NCBI RefSeq assembly: GCF_023856365.1
Contig: NC_064539.1
Coordinates: 25,571,493 to 25,635,492 of the forward strand
DNA: 64,000 bases
DNA from: Brienomyrus brachyistius
Lineage: Eukaryota > Chordata > Actinopteri > Osteoglossiformes > Mormyridae
Reading direction: 5' to 3'
This document shows positions 1 through 14,470 of this stretch, one piece after another (the stretch's first letter is position 1; each line of letters begins with the position of its first letter). The notes beneath the pieces are model-generated. The model was not told the DNA's origin. It searched no databases and saw only the letters and a program-made list of their open reading frames with translations. The position numbers and the translations under genes were made by a program.

Positions 1-344
1 AATTTGCAGTTTGAGGTGATTTTGCGTCTGGGTCAAGTGAAAATAGATTTGTGTAGTAGTGGTGTAGATTTTTCCGGCCGTTTTTGTGAAGTGGTAGTAA
101 GAACGATCAAAGACAATAAATACTGTACTAATAGAGTAATCTTGTTCACAATGATAACCTTCTAATCACCTCACCCTTCTCTTTGCCATCGCTAAGTGCT
201 GTTGCTGTATTTTGGTGCAATACCTTTGAAAATTTGAACAAGTCTAGATTTTCACCTAAACAATGTCCAAAGTTTGGAAAGGACTGGGCAAATCATCATG
301 CTGAGAAGAACAAGTGTCTGATTTAGCCTTCTCCTTGCTTTCAC

Positions 345-600
345 TATGCTTCAACATTATTCAGTAATGTCAGTGTGCCCAGGGGGGTTGGGCAGTCAGT
401 TGACCTTGGACCCCACCCCAGAGGATTTTTTTCCTCCTTACTCTGGAGTTTTTGGTTCCTCTCCTCTGTTGTCATCTGGTTTTCTTTATTTAATTTCTTT
501 CTTCCTTTTTCCTGTTCTGTATTACTCACTCTAATGATGATTAACGTATCACAACACATCCATGTAAAGCGAATGTGAATTGAATTGACCAAATTTTGGT
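345..600 (+). mobile_element. LINE 3'-end remnant
   Basis: Same family as 55347-55605: shared TGCCCAGG, TTTTTGGTTCCTCTCCTC and ATCACAACACATCCATGTAA. More decayed. The small ORFs in both strands are incidental. Confidence 0.65.
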
Positions 601-3600
601 GCAATTTATCGCAATTTGATCAGGTCTAGATCCCCAACCTCACAACATGTGTCCACAAGGGTTGAAAAAGATCCGTCACTTGCAGTTTGTCAACCCTACA
701 TTGTACCTGTAATGTTTGAAAAAGATCCATAAAATATTTTTAGAGTTACTGTCTTCACAAGACCAAGAGTCTTCTACAGCTGCGGTTTCCTTCTTCTGCT
801 GCCACATTGCACTACTGCTTCATTTTTGGGGGAATTGATCTGTACATGAAACCATTTGTAGATCTTTATCCATATAATGTTTTTGTGAAGCAGTAGTATG
901 ATCCATCAAATACGTTTTATCACATTCACAAGGTCAAATCTTGCCTACTTTCATTTTCGGGGTGATCCGTCCCAATATGTAATCCGTTCCCATGAAACCT
1001 TTTGGCACAATCAAGTATTTCTCCACTTCTGACCCATTCAATGCCCGTGCGAAGTTTGAAAAAGCTCAGTCAAATGGTTTCGAGATAACATCTTTACAAG
1101 CAAGGCATCTGTGGTGGTGGTGAAGTGGTGCTAAACCACATGTATTCCCTGAAGTCTAGGAAATACAATGATAAAGACAAAGCTGGAAAAGCGTGTTGAA
1201 TGGTAACATGCCGCCAGTTCACTGAATTATGTCAGATCTACAAAACACTGGAACCGAAACACGGTCGGATCTGGAAAAAGATGGAAAGAAATAAGTTGCA
1301 GTGAACAGGGCCAGTGGGACTAACACAAATCTTCGCCCCCAAACTTCGACATGCGTACAGTGTCTATAATAGGGGATACACCATTATGCAGTGATGTGCC
1401 GGAACAGTTGGAAGATACTGATGCGGTACGCGAATTTCAAAATGAACGAACCATAAAGCGACCAGACCGCTTGTCGATGTCACGTCACATCACACATTAC
1501 ATGTACATTAAATGAAATGACTTTAGACAGACAAAAGTGGCTTAATTGGCCCTCATTTCCCTGTCTGCATCTACTAGTGTATACTGTATTGTGGCATTTC
1601 ATGAATAAATTTCAATTTGATTTGATCTCAAGACCAGCCCTGTAATAACTGTATAGTCAGAAATAGAGTGCTTTTTGCAGAAAACTGATCTTTTCAGGAA
1701 ATGATCATGGAAACAAGCTGCCCCTCATTTTTCTGGAGTGCTCATGGGCAGGCCTATTCCAGGGAAGACTGCTTCCGGATAAAGGATTCCCTTTTCCAGT
1801 GACAGCTGGAATGCCGGGGCAGGCACTTGGGAACCTTTTTAACAGGTTGCTCAGTCAATCACAGTGAACAATAAATACTGCCAGTTAGCTGAGTGCCGTT
1901 GTCCTCTGTCCCTCCAGCCAGAAGAAACAGTCTCACGGATGAACATTCATACCCCCCCCCCCAATTATAAAAGGACTGTAAGAGCTCCTTAATCACAAGT
2001 ATTTATCTTGCACATTCAGTACATGCAGTTGACCCCGAGTTCTGGTCTTGCACGCAGTACCCAGCCTGCGCAGGAATGGCGAATGAGATTTAAGCTCTCC
2101 TGGCGTCCACTGAGATAAGGATCCTCCCCCAAAATGCCCTTCAACATGCGACCCTGAGGTCACGGGACATATAACAAGTTTTAAGAGAAAGAAGACAAAT
2201 CTATTCAAGTGGGGGGGGTGGGGGGGGGCTTGCAGGCGGTCAGGAAGTCCTATAAGCCCAACGGCATCCCGTTTCAATGCCCCTGATCAGAATGTGCACT
2301 CCCCCCCCCAACATACTGAGTTCCCACTGTGACCCCCCAGTCAGTCTGGTCAGGTTAAAGGTCACTAGGGTTTCCACGGTGACATGGGGGCCGCTTGGGC
2401 ATGGGGGGGGGGGGGGTTGTTTCTACTCAGGCACTCAAGCACAAAAGGACCATTAGTGGGAAAGAGTGGGACCACAGCGTCTGAGACACACCCCCCCCCA
2501 ATCACAACACCCACCCCCAGAAGGAGGGAAACATGCTGCCTATCTGGGCTCATTCCAGGACGTCAGTCTGAGCCCCTGGGTTCGCTGCTGCTGTGATGTC
2601 ATCTGCCTGTATCGCCAGCCCGGCTATTCCCACAGGTCCGCTACATCCTAGGGACTACCAGCGAACATCAAACTGATATCACTATATTTCAAAAAAACCT
2701 TCTCGTCGCATTGTCAAAGCATATTAAGTATAGTAGCAGCTATTGTAATCACACTATAATCGCAATCAGAAATACTCACAAGTCGTAAACAAACACTTAA
2801 AAATTATGTGTCATTTTATAATTATAGTGATTAACCCTATAGGAACCTTTTTGTCCGGTAGGAAAAATGCACGTCACATATCTACTTTAACCGGAACAGG
2901 TAGAATTATTTTTCATTAACTGAGAAATAAGATGGCCATCTTTTGAAAGTTTGTACTATGTCTTGTGTCGATCATTTAAATGTTAAGATCATCTGTGATG
3001 TTTGGCGCCTTTGTCAGTATTACGCAGTATTGATGCCTCTGAGCTAGACATCTTAGCAACACCCTGTGTGCGAGGTTGCACTCCAGTCTAGGCATGTGCA
3101 CTAGGCTATAGAATCGATACCATGAAAACCGAGTACTGAAATATACATGACAGATTCCATACTTACTGATGACACTGCAACCCTAAAAGGCATTTAATCT
3201 AAACATGGGGCACAGCGGTGTGAAGACCGTCAGCATTTCAGCCACCAAGTACTTATTAGTTTTAGGCTGTGCACAAGTAAGCAACCAGATTATTGTACAT
3301 TAATATATTTAATATCTCCCCCCCCCCCCCAAAAAAAAAGATTTGTGCGTTTTTCAATTGAATTGTACAGGTAATGGGTCAAGAAAAGTTGTGAAATGAT
3401 TTATCAGGATCTCGTTTTTTTTACATCACAAAAACCTGGCCTTTTAACAGAAGTTCCCACTTTTCATATCCGCTGTAAATGACCTGGCCGTACATGATGA
3501 TGTACAAGAGAGCGTGACTCCGCAGACCAGGCTACCTGCTTACATCCTACGTCACTCACGTGCCCATAGTGACACTTTTGCCGGTGCACAGCGGTCAGCA

Positions 3601-4153
3601 TGGGTATGCAGTCCCATACACAGCGGGGGGGGGGGGGGGGTGGGCTCCGGCACCTTCCTATCAAAGCCAGCATTAACTTTTTCAGCAATTTGCGCTACGT
3701 TAGTTCCCCCGTGGGATCGAAACAGGTGGGCTAGCCTTTGTTCCCCATGCACATCGGTGAGCCTTGGGCACCCATGACCTCATCACTGGTTGGCCTTCCT
3801 TGGACCACTTTTGGTACCGGTAACAACCCACAAGACTGGCCGCTTTGGGGATGCGCTAACCCAGTCGCCTCGCCAGTACCATTTGGCTCGTCAAAATCGC
3901 TCAGATCCTTATGCTTCCACATTTTACTGCATCTGTCACAGATCCAGAATTGACTCTTCACTTCTCTACAAAATGCTTGGTTTTGACCAGTTATATCATG
4001 AGTTTTGGAGGTGGGGGGGGGGGGGATTCCAGGTGATAAGAACAGCTGGCTTCAGGAAATATCCCATGAAAGCTACTTCCCCCATCAACTAATACACCCC
4101 TTAATTCCAAAGCCACCCCTGGACAGCAAACAACCAGAAGGGGGCTGTGGCGA

Positions 4154-4165
4154 GTGTGTGTGTGT

Positions 4166-4216
<51 letters not shown>
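4154..4216. repeat. (TG)n microsatellite
   Basis: About 30 TG units with one TC interruption. Confidence 0.97.
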
Positions 4217-4217
<1 letters not shown>

Positions 4218-5349
4218 CTCAATGTCCATTTGTAGTTAGAAAGGGAGGGCGTTGCAATTACAGCAGGAATTTATAGCCTGAGAAGCAATTTATAAATCAT
4301 TGCACTTGAGTTAATGTGATCCAGACTGAGCCTCATGCAGCTGCAGGCTGGACTCCATAAACTGCCATTAAAATGCAAAAAAACCACCTTTAAATTCCAG
4401 CTGTAGACAGCAGTGTGTGTGGGGGGGGTGGTGGTTATGGGAAGGTGCAGAAAAGAAGCAGACCACAACAGCCTGAAACAAAAATTGATTGCTACCCTGG
4501 GTCTCAGTCTGCCACTAACTTCTCAGCCTCTGCTGGGTCTGAATGGGGACCCACAGAGCAGCCCCACAGCTTCAGCGCCTCATGGGCGAAACCAACTTCA
4601 CCCTGTGGAATCAGGTGGTCAGACAGAGATACAGGACTGAAGCCCCGTGTGATGAGATGGAGAGCCAGCAGCCCGCGGCATGGAGTCCTAAACCATCTCC
4701 CTCTTTAGTGAAGAGCAGAACAGTGAGATCCAAAACCTCGAATGTTGACGATCTCATATCGTGGTCCTGTCTAGCGGAACACCCCCCCCCCCCCTCCCCC
4801 CAATCCCAATGATCACGCCAGCAGTAAAAGCTAGGCTAGTTCCATTAGCTCAAGATGAATACCTCTAGATCCCCTGGCACATTCAAGTCAGCGGTGGGTA
4901 CATTTTTGTTATCCGGTAGAGCATAAGGACGGCAATAGCGTCGTAGACAATTTGTCATCAGTGTTTAACTCTTCCTCATTTTACGTGAAGTAACCAATGT
5001 GCTTAGTGTTCTTCCCGTCAGTGTTCCAAATTGTTTGTTGGTGACTAATACGCGGCTGTGTGCATGTTTACAGGTTTAAGCTGTTTTTGTGGGTATAGAT
5101 TCCAAGAAACCACCAGCAAAGACAAGAGGCACGGCTCCTGAAGGTCGTTCCCTGGAGATGCAACGCAATTCAGGAGGAGGAAACAAATCCCCTGAGATGT
5201 AGCACATCCTAGGCCATAGGTTCCCAAACACCCACACCCACGACCCCAGATTCAGTGCCAGACATGCGGCCCTCATTTTGCCAATGAGGGGATGGGGCAC
5301 ATATTCCAGAAATCTAGTGTGCGGATCTTAACAAATATGGTGGTCATCA

Positions 5350-7990
5350 CCGATAAAGCAGTGATTGATGGTGATTTTAATATTCACATGGGAAACGAGT
5401 CGTCCTTTAACCACAGCTTTTGCTTCTATTCTTGACACTCTTGTTGTGTATCAGAAGGTAGTTGGGCCTACTCATGCCTGTAACCATACCCTGGATTTGA
5501 TACCTAGCCATGGTGTACTGGTGAAACACACATCTATTATTCCAGAATGTTCTAATTTCTGATCATTACCTGTCGACATCTGAAATACCAGTCACTCCAT
5601 AGCCTCATTAACCACGGCAGCATTTCTCGACAAACTTCCACAGTCCTTCAACCACACGTCTGAAGCCTCTAGGGAAAATGAATTTGATCAGATAGCTGCG
5701 AATATGGAGCAATCGTCTTGCAACATACTAGATCTTGTAGCTCCACTTAAGAAAAAAAAAAACACAGCGATAAGAGAACCTGACCCCAATACACCAATCA
5801 CACACGTGACCTTAAACAGGCTTCACGCAAGCTAGAGTGCAAATGGCGCTCAACGAAACTAGATGTCACCTGGACACAGTCTAACGGCAGACTTGTACTA
5901 GTGACTCCTAGGTCTGCGTCTTTCCGGGATGACAGAAGAGAATAAAAACAATTCTAAATTGCGTTTCGAATTGGTGTCTAGGCTAACTTTGAATTTAACA
6001 TTGGAGGATGCTAAGTCCCAGAAGCTCTTAGGAATGATGACTATTACATCTCTCAAAAGTAAAATAGCCAAGATGAGACAGACCAGCCTAAGAACATCTG
6101 TAACTACATACAGCTACCAGTCTTCTAGTCTTACTGGCACTAATAATAAAACATTTGAATCTCTTTCCCGTAGCACAATTAGAACTTTTCAACTTAATGT
6201 CCTGCTGCAAATGTACTAACCTTTGCTGACCCAACTCCTACTAAACTTAAGGAGATTTCACCGCTGATTAGCGCTACCCGGTTAAACCTGTCTCTTAGGC
6301 TTGGATAAGTCCCAAAACCTTTTAAAATTGCTGATACTGGGCTTGTTCTCAAGAAACCAAATTTTGAATCTAGCGACCTAAGGAATTATAAACCTGTCTG
6401 AAATCTTTCTTTTATTTCAAAGATTGGAAAAAGTTGTCATTACTCGGCTATCTTCCTTTCTATAGCAATATTTGTTCGTGTGTGTATTTTATATATATAT
6501 ATATATATTTTGCTTATCAGTTCCGATCATGGCTACATAGCATTGTTGACGTTATTAGATCTAACTGCAGCATTCCACACTGTGGACCATATTCTATTGT
6601 GCCAACAGATTCTGTAGTTAGTATCACAGGGACAGCATTCCCTCGATTTAACTTATTTAACAGATCATTATCAGTTTGTTTGTATGCATAAAGAATCCTC
6701 TGAGCCCACTACAGTTAAATATGGTGTCCCACAGGGATGAGTGCTTGGCCTGTTACTGTTTATTTTATACATGCTACGGCTTGGTAACGTTACAAGCAAT
6801 CATGGTGTTAGTTTCCATTGTTATGCTGTTGATACACAGTTATATACATCTGTCAAACCAAATGATGTATCCCAGCTCTCAGGCTTGGAAGACTGTCTAC
6901 TAGACATCCGGTGTTCAATGGCTAAAAGTTTCCTTATGTTAAACACAGAGAAACCTGAAGTACTGCTAGTTGACCGTAAGGCTGCTCCCAAGTAAGTTTG
7001 GCAACCTAAAACTCAACTTCCTAATGCAGTGGTCGGAGATCTTGATGCTCATAAGAAATATTACTAGATCGGCATTCTACCATCTACGGAACATAGCCAA
7101 GCTTTGGAAGATGCTCTTCTCTTCCATGATGCAGAAAACTAATCCAAGCCTTTATAACTTCCAGGCTGGACTGTTGTAATGACCTCCTATCTGGATGTCA
7201 ACCAGGGTCTTTAAATCGATTTCAGGTGGTACAAAAAGAAAACAGCCAGGGTACTTACAAAAATTAGAAGATATGATCATATTAGCCCTGTTCTATGCTC
7301 CTTTCACTGGCTTCCAGTTAAGTCTCATATTGATTACAAGATAGTGCTATTAACCTATCGAGCACTGGAAGGCCTTGCAGCAGAATATCTCAGAAGTCTC
7401 ATACAAGCCACCTTGCCCGTTTCGATCTTACGGAGCAGGATATCGATCGGTACCTGGAGTAGAAAGAGCTATGGCAGGCTGCTGAACATTGCCCTACAGA
7501 GCTCCACAGCTGTGGAATAGTCTTCCCCAGCGTATGTGTGAGATTCAGACTCACTCTCAATATTTAAGTCTAGAGTAAAAACACACTTCTTTAGTCTATC
7601 TTATAGGGGTCCTAGTTCTTGCTCTAGCTAACTGCTTACCCCCAGTTAGGCCTACAGTGTGAGATGCAGAGCTGGCGCCATTGGATTTGGATGAACTGAA
7701 CTGTCAGTCTGTCACTCTAGCTTCACACCCCCTTGTGGAATCGGAGTGCTGACGTTCAGGGACTCCCCATGCCTGCATTCCCACTTACCTCTCCCTCCTA
7801 CTTACGCTGCCATAGCCTTATCTGCCGGAGCTTACATACTGCACTCTCCCAACTGCACGGATTCTAACCTTCTCTACTTTGGCTAATGCACTTTTTATCC
7901 CCCCCCCCCACCCCTCCTGGGGTGTGCTGCCTGGAGACCCAAGAAATTGTGCCTGCCCTACTTCCAGTTAGGTCCTTCCTGGCCCCATCC
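5350..7990 (+). mobile_element. Decayed L2-type LINE (endonuclease, RT, 3' end)
   Basis: Broken frames follow LINE order. An endonuclease piece at about 5365-5562 (GPTHACNHTLDLI) is followed by reverse transcriptase pieces at about 6540-6995 (HRDECLACYCLF, DTQLYTSVKPNDVSQLSGLE) and a 3' region to about 7990. The catalytic YADD box reads Y-A-V-D at 6822-6833, so this copy is dead. Frameshifts and stops are frequent. An AT microsatellite interrupts it at about 6489-6510. Confidence 0.8.
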
Positions 7991-8989
7991 TCCTGCTTGC
8001 GACGTCTCTCTAAACTAGAAGTTTACAACAGTAAACAGTGATAGCACACCATGAATTTTACATGTTGCCTCTCTTTGCGAGATTCACTTCGAAATAGTGC
8101 CTGGACAACGGTGCTGCTGTGGATGGGGGGGGGGCTTTTTGGTGACTTTATACCTGAAACATCTCCATATTTCATTTCATGCCTCCTCTTTGTCAAACAG
8201 TTCAGGTGTTTCTGAGGCGACTGCCACGTCTTCTTTGATCTGACCGAAAAAGGGCGGTGCTCTCTTCTGTCGCTATTGGTTGTTTCAAGTAACGTCACAC
8301 GCACCACTAGTGCAACGTTACCACCGTCAGCGTAGAGCTTAAAGAGACGGATTCCAGACCAAATAACCATTTATCAAATAACCATTGATCGCATCACAAT
8401 AACCGCAATAGTCTGCTGGGTTATAACCATCAATATGTCGCGGTAAAACATTCACAGGCATAGTAAGCAAAACTTAGCAGGCTTTACAATCTTAATGGTT
8501 CCTTCTCAACAGTGATGCAGCTGTTGCCACAGTTCTCTTTGCATTTAAGTATGTACAATACAGCGTGAATAAGAAAATCTCATTCCAGTAACATCTGAAA
8601 CTCATTTACAGTAAACTGTTAGTGATGGAGGTTGTGCAAACAACGACATTTTATTAACAAATGAAATGACGTGAACACCAAGAATATTTATAATTTATCC
8701 ATTAACACCAACTCTGCACTCTTGTACACATCTACTTTTAATAACTAATCACAAATATTAATGATAAAACTTTCAACAGTAAAACCTGCAATAACTCATG
8801 AAACCGCATCTAAATGAGCAATGAGATTATGCATGGATGTTAAGTAATACATGTCAAAACGGTATCCGTAAATTGAATTTAAACAGAACTCTTTTAAAAT
8901 ATGTTTCACACGTCGTGATAATTTAAATCTGGATTATCTAACAACTTCATTATTAAAAAGCCCTTGACTGGCAATTTTTTTTTAACATA

Positions 8990-9380
8990 CATAGTGATTA
9001 TTTTAAAACAATGTGCATTGGTGAAACCGTTTTACAACTTAGTGGGCACTGAGTAGTAAAATATTTCATTTTCCCTGGGAGAAAATACTACTAAAATGAC
9101 ATTTTGACATGATCCATCTAATAATTTTTGAGTTATGGTCTTAGCAAGCAAAATGTCAATGGTAGCAGAAGACCAGCCCCAAAAACACATGTATTCCCTG
9201 GCTAGAGAATACAAAGAATGAGGAGGAGAAAACCGAAGAACTGGTGACTAAAAAGCAAGTGCCTTACGCTGTATGGAAATATTTTGGATTTCATGCAGAG
9301 AATACCAAGAAAAAGCAAGTCATTTGTCAACACTGCTGACACAACTTGCGGCAATAAAACCAAATTATATGACAGACTCC
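8990..9380 (+). mobile_element. hAT/ZBED-like remnant with BED-finger start, copy 1
   Basis: The broken translation shows YAVWKYFGFHAENTKKKQVICQHC, the first half of a BED zinc finger, after an ATGAGGAGGAGAAAACC-type start. A stop follows the CxxC. The upstream part (TTTTTGAGTTATGGTCTT) matches the dispersed repeat near 700-1100. Confidence 0.55.
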
Positions 9381-11369
9381 AGTGGTAGATAAGTTCTATT
9401 TGGCTTTAATTTACTTTGGGTAAAAGCTTATTTTACAAATATCACAAGATTTATCACAACAAAAAAAAACAAGGTTTTTCTAAAACGATGCAGTCGAAAT
9501 ACAGTCTGAAAAGGTTAGGTTTGTCCCACCTTTTCGTCAAACAAAGCTAAAGACTGATAAGGTTCACAGCAACGAGCTCCACTTCCATAAACCAGGTAGA
9601 TCTCGCTTTACAGCAATGTCCTGATTGCAGTTATTTGATAGCGACCTGCTCAAAATGCAAAAAAAAAAAAATAATCAACCTGGTAAAGACATCATCTCTG
9701 TCAAGCAGCTCTGCTAAGCTGAACCGACAGTGAATGGTAAGTGAAGAGGCAATAAGGGTACAACACCAGGAAAAAGGTATAAATATGGTACAGGAATCAG
9801 GATGCGGATGCAAACCACCTGTGCTCGAACAAATCTGAGTCATTAACTAACCACACCCCCAGCCCCTTGCCACTCTTACCCACTCACCCACTCTCTCCCA
9901 CGGCCACAGGAAATGTACCCCTGAACCCATAACTGGAAACAGCTGCTGCTATGAATACCAGACCGATGAAAACCCAACTTTGGCAACGATTAAGTTTTAT
10001 TAGTGCAGAACGAGGCACAACCTAAATAGGTGCTGGGGTGCCCTTCAAGCCGAAGGAGAGGAAGCTCAGATTGGGAGCTGCATGTGGGAAGGGGGACTAG
10101 ACCGAACCAGGGACACAAGAATGGGTCTCAATAGTGCCCGTAAAAACCCACCACGTTGTTTTATCAATCGGAAAAGGGGGTAAGGCAGCAGGGCTTTGGA
10201 GAACCAACTCTGAAGCCAAAATAAAGAATCAATGACCATGAGTCCTTTAACAAATTAAGAGACGGGGAGACATCTACAGGCAGCCCCCGGATTAACATCA
10301 TCCGACAAACTCGTACTTACAAGCGGATCGCCATAAAGCCGATTATAAATTTGAGTTAAATAATAACATAATAACAATGCACATTTTGTGACATTCATGA
10401 AAACACTGCGCGACTTCAGCAGTTCACTGGCTCGATGTACAGTACAAATACCAAATGTAGTTACTTTTAATACTGTATATTATTATTACGTACTGAATTA
10501 TTTTTCCGACTTGCCTACAAAGTCAACCTAGACAAAACTCAGGGAATGGATCTTGTTCATAACCTGGGTACTGCCTGTACGTCTGTAAACTTGAGTCTTT
10601 GTTTTAACAGATTATTTTGACATGCAGTAATCGTAGAAAGTAAATCATTCAAAAGAATTTAAGCCATGATGACAAAGTCATGCTAAGCTACTCCTATAGG
10701 CTACATGGTACACATCCACGGTTAACCCTGCATTATTACGCGAGTCCGTCAAACTGAATGTCTTCTTCTAAGATGCAGTTCTGCGGCTGTGATATTTAGG
10801 TCCTGCTTTGCCATACTGACAGACAAGTGCATTTTTATTCACTTTTAATCCAAAGTGCGTCCAAACAATTCATGCTTTGACTTTGCATCTGGGTCCTCAT
10901 CCATCCTGCTCTGTCTTCTTTCCACCTTATATTCTAATGCTTTTTAATAATTGAGTAATTGAGTTCAATCAAGCAATCATAACAGCTTTAAATATGACTC
11001 TGGAGTTTACCGTTCATCGTAGCCCCCTCCCCACACACCAAAGGCAGGCAATTCTGTGGTCTCTCGCCAGAGATAAACAGCAGAGGAAAAGCGTGGAACT
11101 AGTTTTAAATTAAACACTGACTTTTCATCGGCATCAGCATTGCATTGGTGGAAAAGAGGCTAATTAAATTACACTAAAACATTTTACTTTCACTGCAAAC
11201 AAAACTGGAAGCTCTACAAATTATTTGTTCCTTTTCAAGAGTAAAAAAAAAAAGAAAAAGAAACGTTAGATAAAGTCTAAAGTTTGCTGCTACTGTCTTT
11301 GTATGAGCTCTGCGTGTGCTCTTCACGCCAATCATGATCACAAACTCACACTCAGAGACACGTAACAAA

Positions 11370-11560
11370 ATGAATGAGGAGAAAGGCCAACATGAACTAC
11401 TGACCGAAATATCTTTGTCTTGTGCTTTATGGAAATATTTTGGATTCCACAGAGACTATATTAAGCCAAATAATTATTTGTTGCCACTATTTTGTGTTTC
11501 CTGGTGTCAGAGCATTTCACAGATTATTGGTATACACTTCTATTGGGATAGTTTTTTCGG
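11370..11560 (+). mobile_element. hAT/ZBED-like remnant, copy 2
   Basis: Same module as 9210-9380: ATGAATGAGGAGAAAGG start, then TATGGAAATATTTTGGATTC (WKYFGF). It diverges before the CxxC. Not functional. Confidence 0.5.
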
Positions 11561-13662
11561 GTAAATTTTCAGCTACTTTCTGTTTTGTAAATACTGCAAT
11601 ACTTAGCGCAAAAAGAACAAAATCTCACCATAGATGGCACCTTGTTTTGAATCCTGTCAAGTCCTCAGACCTAAAATACTGGCAGATTAGACTGTCAGCC
11701 CAGATCACATTAAGGGGACACCGTGCTCCAAAACCCCCCACCCTGCATCCCATCAGATGAACAGGAAAGAGGGCTGAGTATAGATCTCGCATCCACATCC
11801 TCAATTCTATTTCCTGTGGCACTCTTAAAACCCGCCTTTGACGGGCCTCCAGCCAGATAACACAAAACCCAGGGGCTTTGGGCTCGTGCAGATGGATCTA
11901 TTTGTTTGCTTAAATGCTTTGAGGATGAATTGGCCACCTTGAGAGCCTTCAAGAGTAACTAGGAGGTAAATGCTAATTTAATTTGGACATTTATCACCCA
12001 AGACCGTTCAATAACCCAGCATGCCCTGATGGAGAGTGCACAGCTACCTTCCTTGATTAACAACAGAATAATTTCACGGCCCTAATCTAACACCCGAGAC
12101 AAGCAGCAAAGGGTCTGTCCAGGACACTCTGCCAGCCAGGCAGCGTGACATTAATACCATCACCCTCACCCATGACAGCACTGCTACACTGAGAATTACC
12201 AGTGTGAGCTTATCAGTGTCACAGTGACGTTTTACAGCGAAGAAAAACCACTCATTTTGTGTTATGCTTAAAAACAACATCGGGGGGCTTCCTAGCAAAT
12301 CTATCCATACCTCCCCCAGAGTCCAAGCAGTTCGCTGCAGTCACTTTTGTCCATTTCTTAACATCACATTACAAAATGTGTAAGAAGTGTATTACAGGGA
12401 TTAGGTTTCCATGTAAGTAGCCAACCTTTAGCATACATACAATAGGAAAGAAGGTCAACAGACGAAGCTAAATTAATTCTAAGTTTGAAGATTTCTGGAT
12501 GCAACCCGCAAAGCCCATTTGGATGTGGCCATTTTGGGAAAACATTCGTCCAGAGCCCTGCAGCTTTCTTAAGGAATGTTGCTCAAACCAAAACCTGGAC
12601 AATGTCCCTTCTGTGGCGCTCGCCCCAAGTTCCCCCCCCCCCCCACCCCCCACCCAGTGGCTGACAGAGTGGAAAAGGCTTTGGCTGTTGACAGACCCGT
12701 CCGCTACTCAGAGAGATGCAATCTCCCTCATGCCCTATAACACTTAACATTGCTTTCAAAGTCCTTTATACCCAAAGCAGAGACAAGAGAACGGAAAAAA
12801 AAAATCAAAAATTCTGTTTAACAGGGGAAAATGCTGTGGGGTAATTAACACACCTTTGAGGCAAACACACCAGCGAAGAATTTGACACGGGTACGTGAAT
12901 GGAGATCCCACACAAAAATGCTGGTAAACATCAGCCTGGCGATTTGTTTTTAAACATGACTGTACACGCTGCCAGCATCTGGTTAGCTCTGCCAGCCCCT
13001 GCCCTCCCCCCTCCGCCCCCGTCCACCACGAGCTCACGGTCTTAAAGAGACAGTCCCAGCCTACGGGGCTTGACAAATTCTTGGGAAAATAACGGCTGTG
13101 TTCAATTTAAATTCAAATGCACTTCTGCTCAAACTTTGGGCAACCGGTGCATGAGCTGTGTATGAGAAACTATTCAATGACAGCATAAGAGTCACTTTCT
13201 GCATCATCCCCAATCCCTAGATTCTGCTCTGGATAACGACAATGCTGTCTGGTGCTAGAAAGACTTACGACGTCAGACAGGAAACATGAGAAAACAACAT
13301 AAACCCCTAAGCTGGTGATGAATTTGCCAGGAATGCATGTCAAGAATTTTTCTTAAACTACTCCTGGTCTTCCAAGACCTCCCAACTGCTTCTTCTTCCC
13401 GCAGATCCTCAAGTTACGAAGTACAAATTACTAACATTCTACCATACTACATTTCGTAATACTGGCAATGGACAATTACATGTAGGGCTGTCTCTAAAGA
13501 TTATATTAAAAATCAAGTACTCTACAGATCAATGCAACAATTCATTGAAGAATCATTTATATGTAATATACTCTTATAAAAATATATATGTTTGTACATT
13601 TTATATTGCAAATAACAAAAGGCATGAACCAATCCTGCGTGGTGCAGCAGCCCATTGCAGGG

Positions 13663-13663
<1 letters not shown>

Positions 13664-13696
<33 letters not shown>
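13664..13696. repeat. (CA)n microsatellite
   Basis: About 16 CA units. Confidence 0.97.
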
Positions 13697-13697
<1 letters not shown>

Positions 13698-13859
13698 CAG
13701 TCATCGGATTGAGACCATCAATAAGTTTTTAACTCAGTCATAGGAAACAAAACTTGCAAGCTTTGCAATTTTACTGATGATTCTATTTCAACATTATCAA
13801 GTATGGTTTTTGCTGTTTGATTCAGTCATAAGCAGTGTGGCACATTTGTGAGAAATTAT

Positions 13860-14050
13860 CACAAAAATGAGTGAGGAGAAGATAAGCAAATAACTGCTCA
13901 CCATTAGTCTTCCACTGTATGGAAATATTCTGGATTCCAGAAAGATAAAATGGAGTTAAAGCAAGTGATTTGACAGCACTGCTTTGCGTCCGTTGGTACA
14001 AATTGTGGAAACACCACCAACTTATCGGACAGATAGAATTTCTATTTGGC
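13860..14050 (+). mobile_element. hAT/ZBED-like remnant, copy 3
   Basis: ATGAGTGAGGAGAAGAT start, TATGGAAATATTCTGGATTC (WKYSGF), then GTGATTTGACAGCACTGC in place of the VICQHC stretch, with a stop. The flank at 13700-13810 also resembles 8420-8520 (AAACTTGCAAGCTTTGCAAT, GTTTTTGCTGTT). Confidence 0.5.
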
Positions 14051-14128
14051 TACAGTTAATTGTAGGCAAAATTTTCAAACCTACATGTTTGTAAAAAAAC
14101 TAAGATTTGAGAGGTATAAATAAATTTA

Positions 14129-14470
14129 GGGGGCAGTACACTGGTGCAGTGGTTAACACCAGCACCTTACACCTCTGGAAGCTGGGTTCGAGTCTCCACC
14201 AGGATTTCATGTGTGTGGAGTTTGGGGTTTCTGCAAGTATTCCCATTTCCCCCCACAGTCCAAAAACATGCTCAAACTAACTGGGGTTGCCAAATTGCCC
14301 ATAGGTGTGTGTGGTTGAGTGAAAGGTGTGTGACTGTGCCCTGTGATGGGTTGGTGCCCCATCCTGGGTTATTCCCTGCCTTGCACCTGTAGCCTCTGGC
14401 ATAGGCTCCAGACCCCCCGCAACACTGGACAGGATAAGAGGTTTAAAAAAAAAAATTTGATGGATGGAAG
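14129..14470 (+). mobile_element. tRNA-derived SINE (old copy)
   Basis: Pol III A box in TGGTGCAGTGGTTA, B box GGGTTCGAGTCTCC, then the fish SINE body and a GATGGATGGA tail. More diverged than the copy at 40727. Confidence 0.8.
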
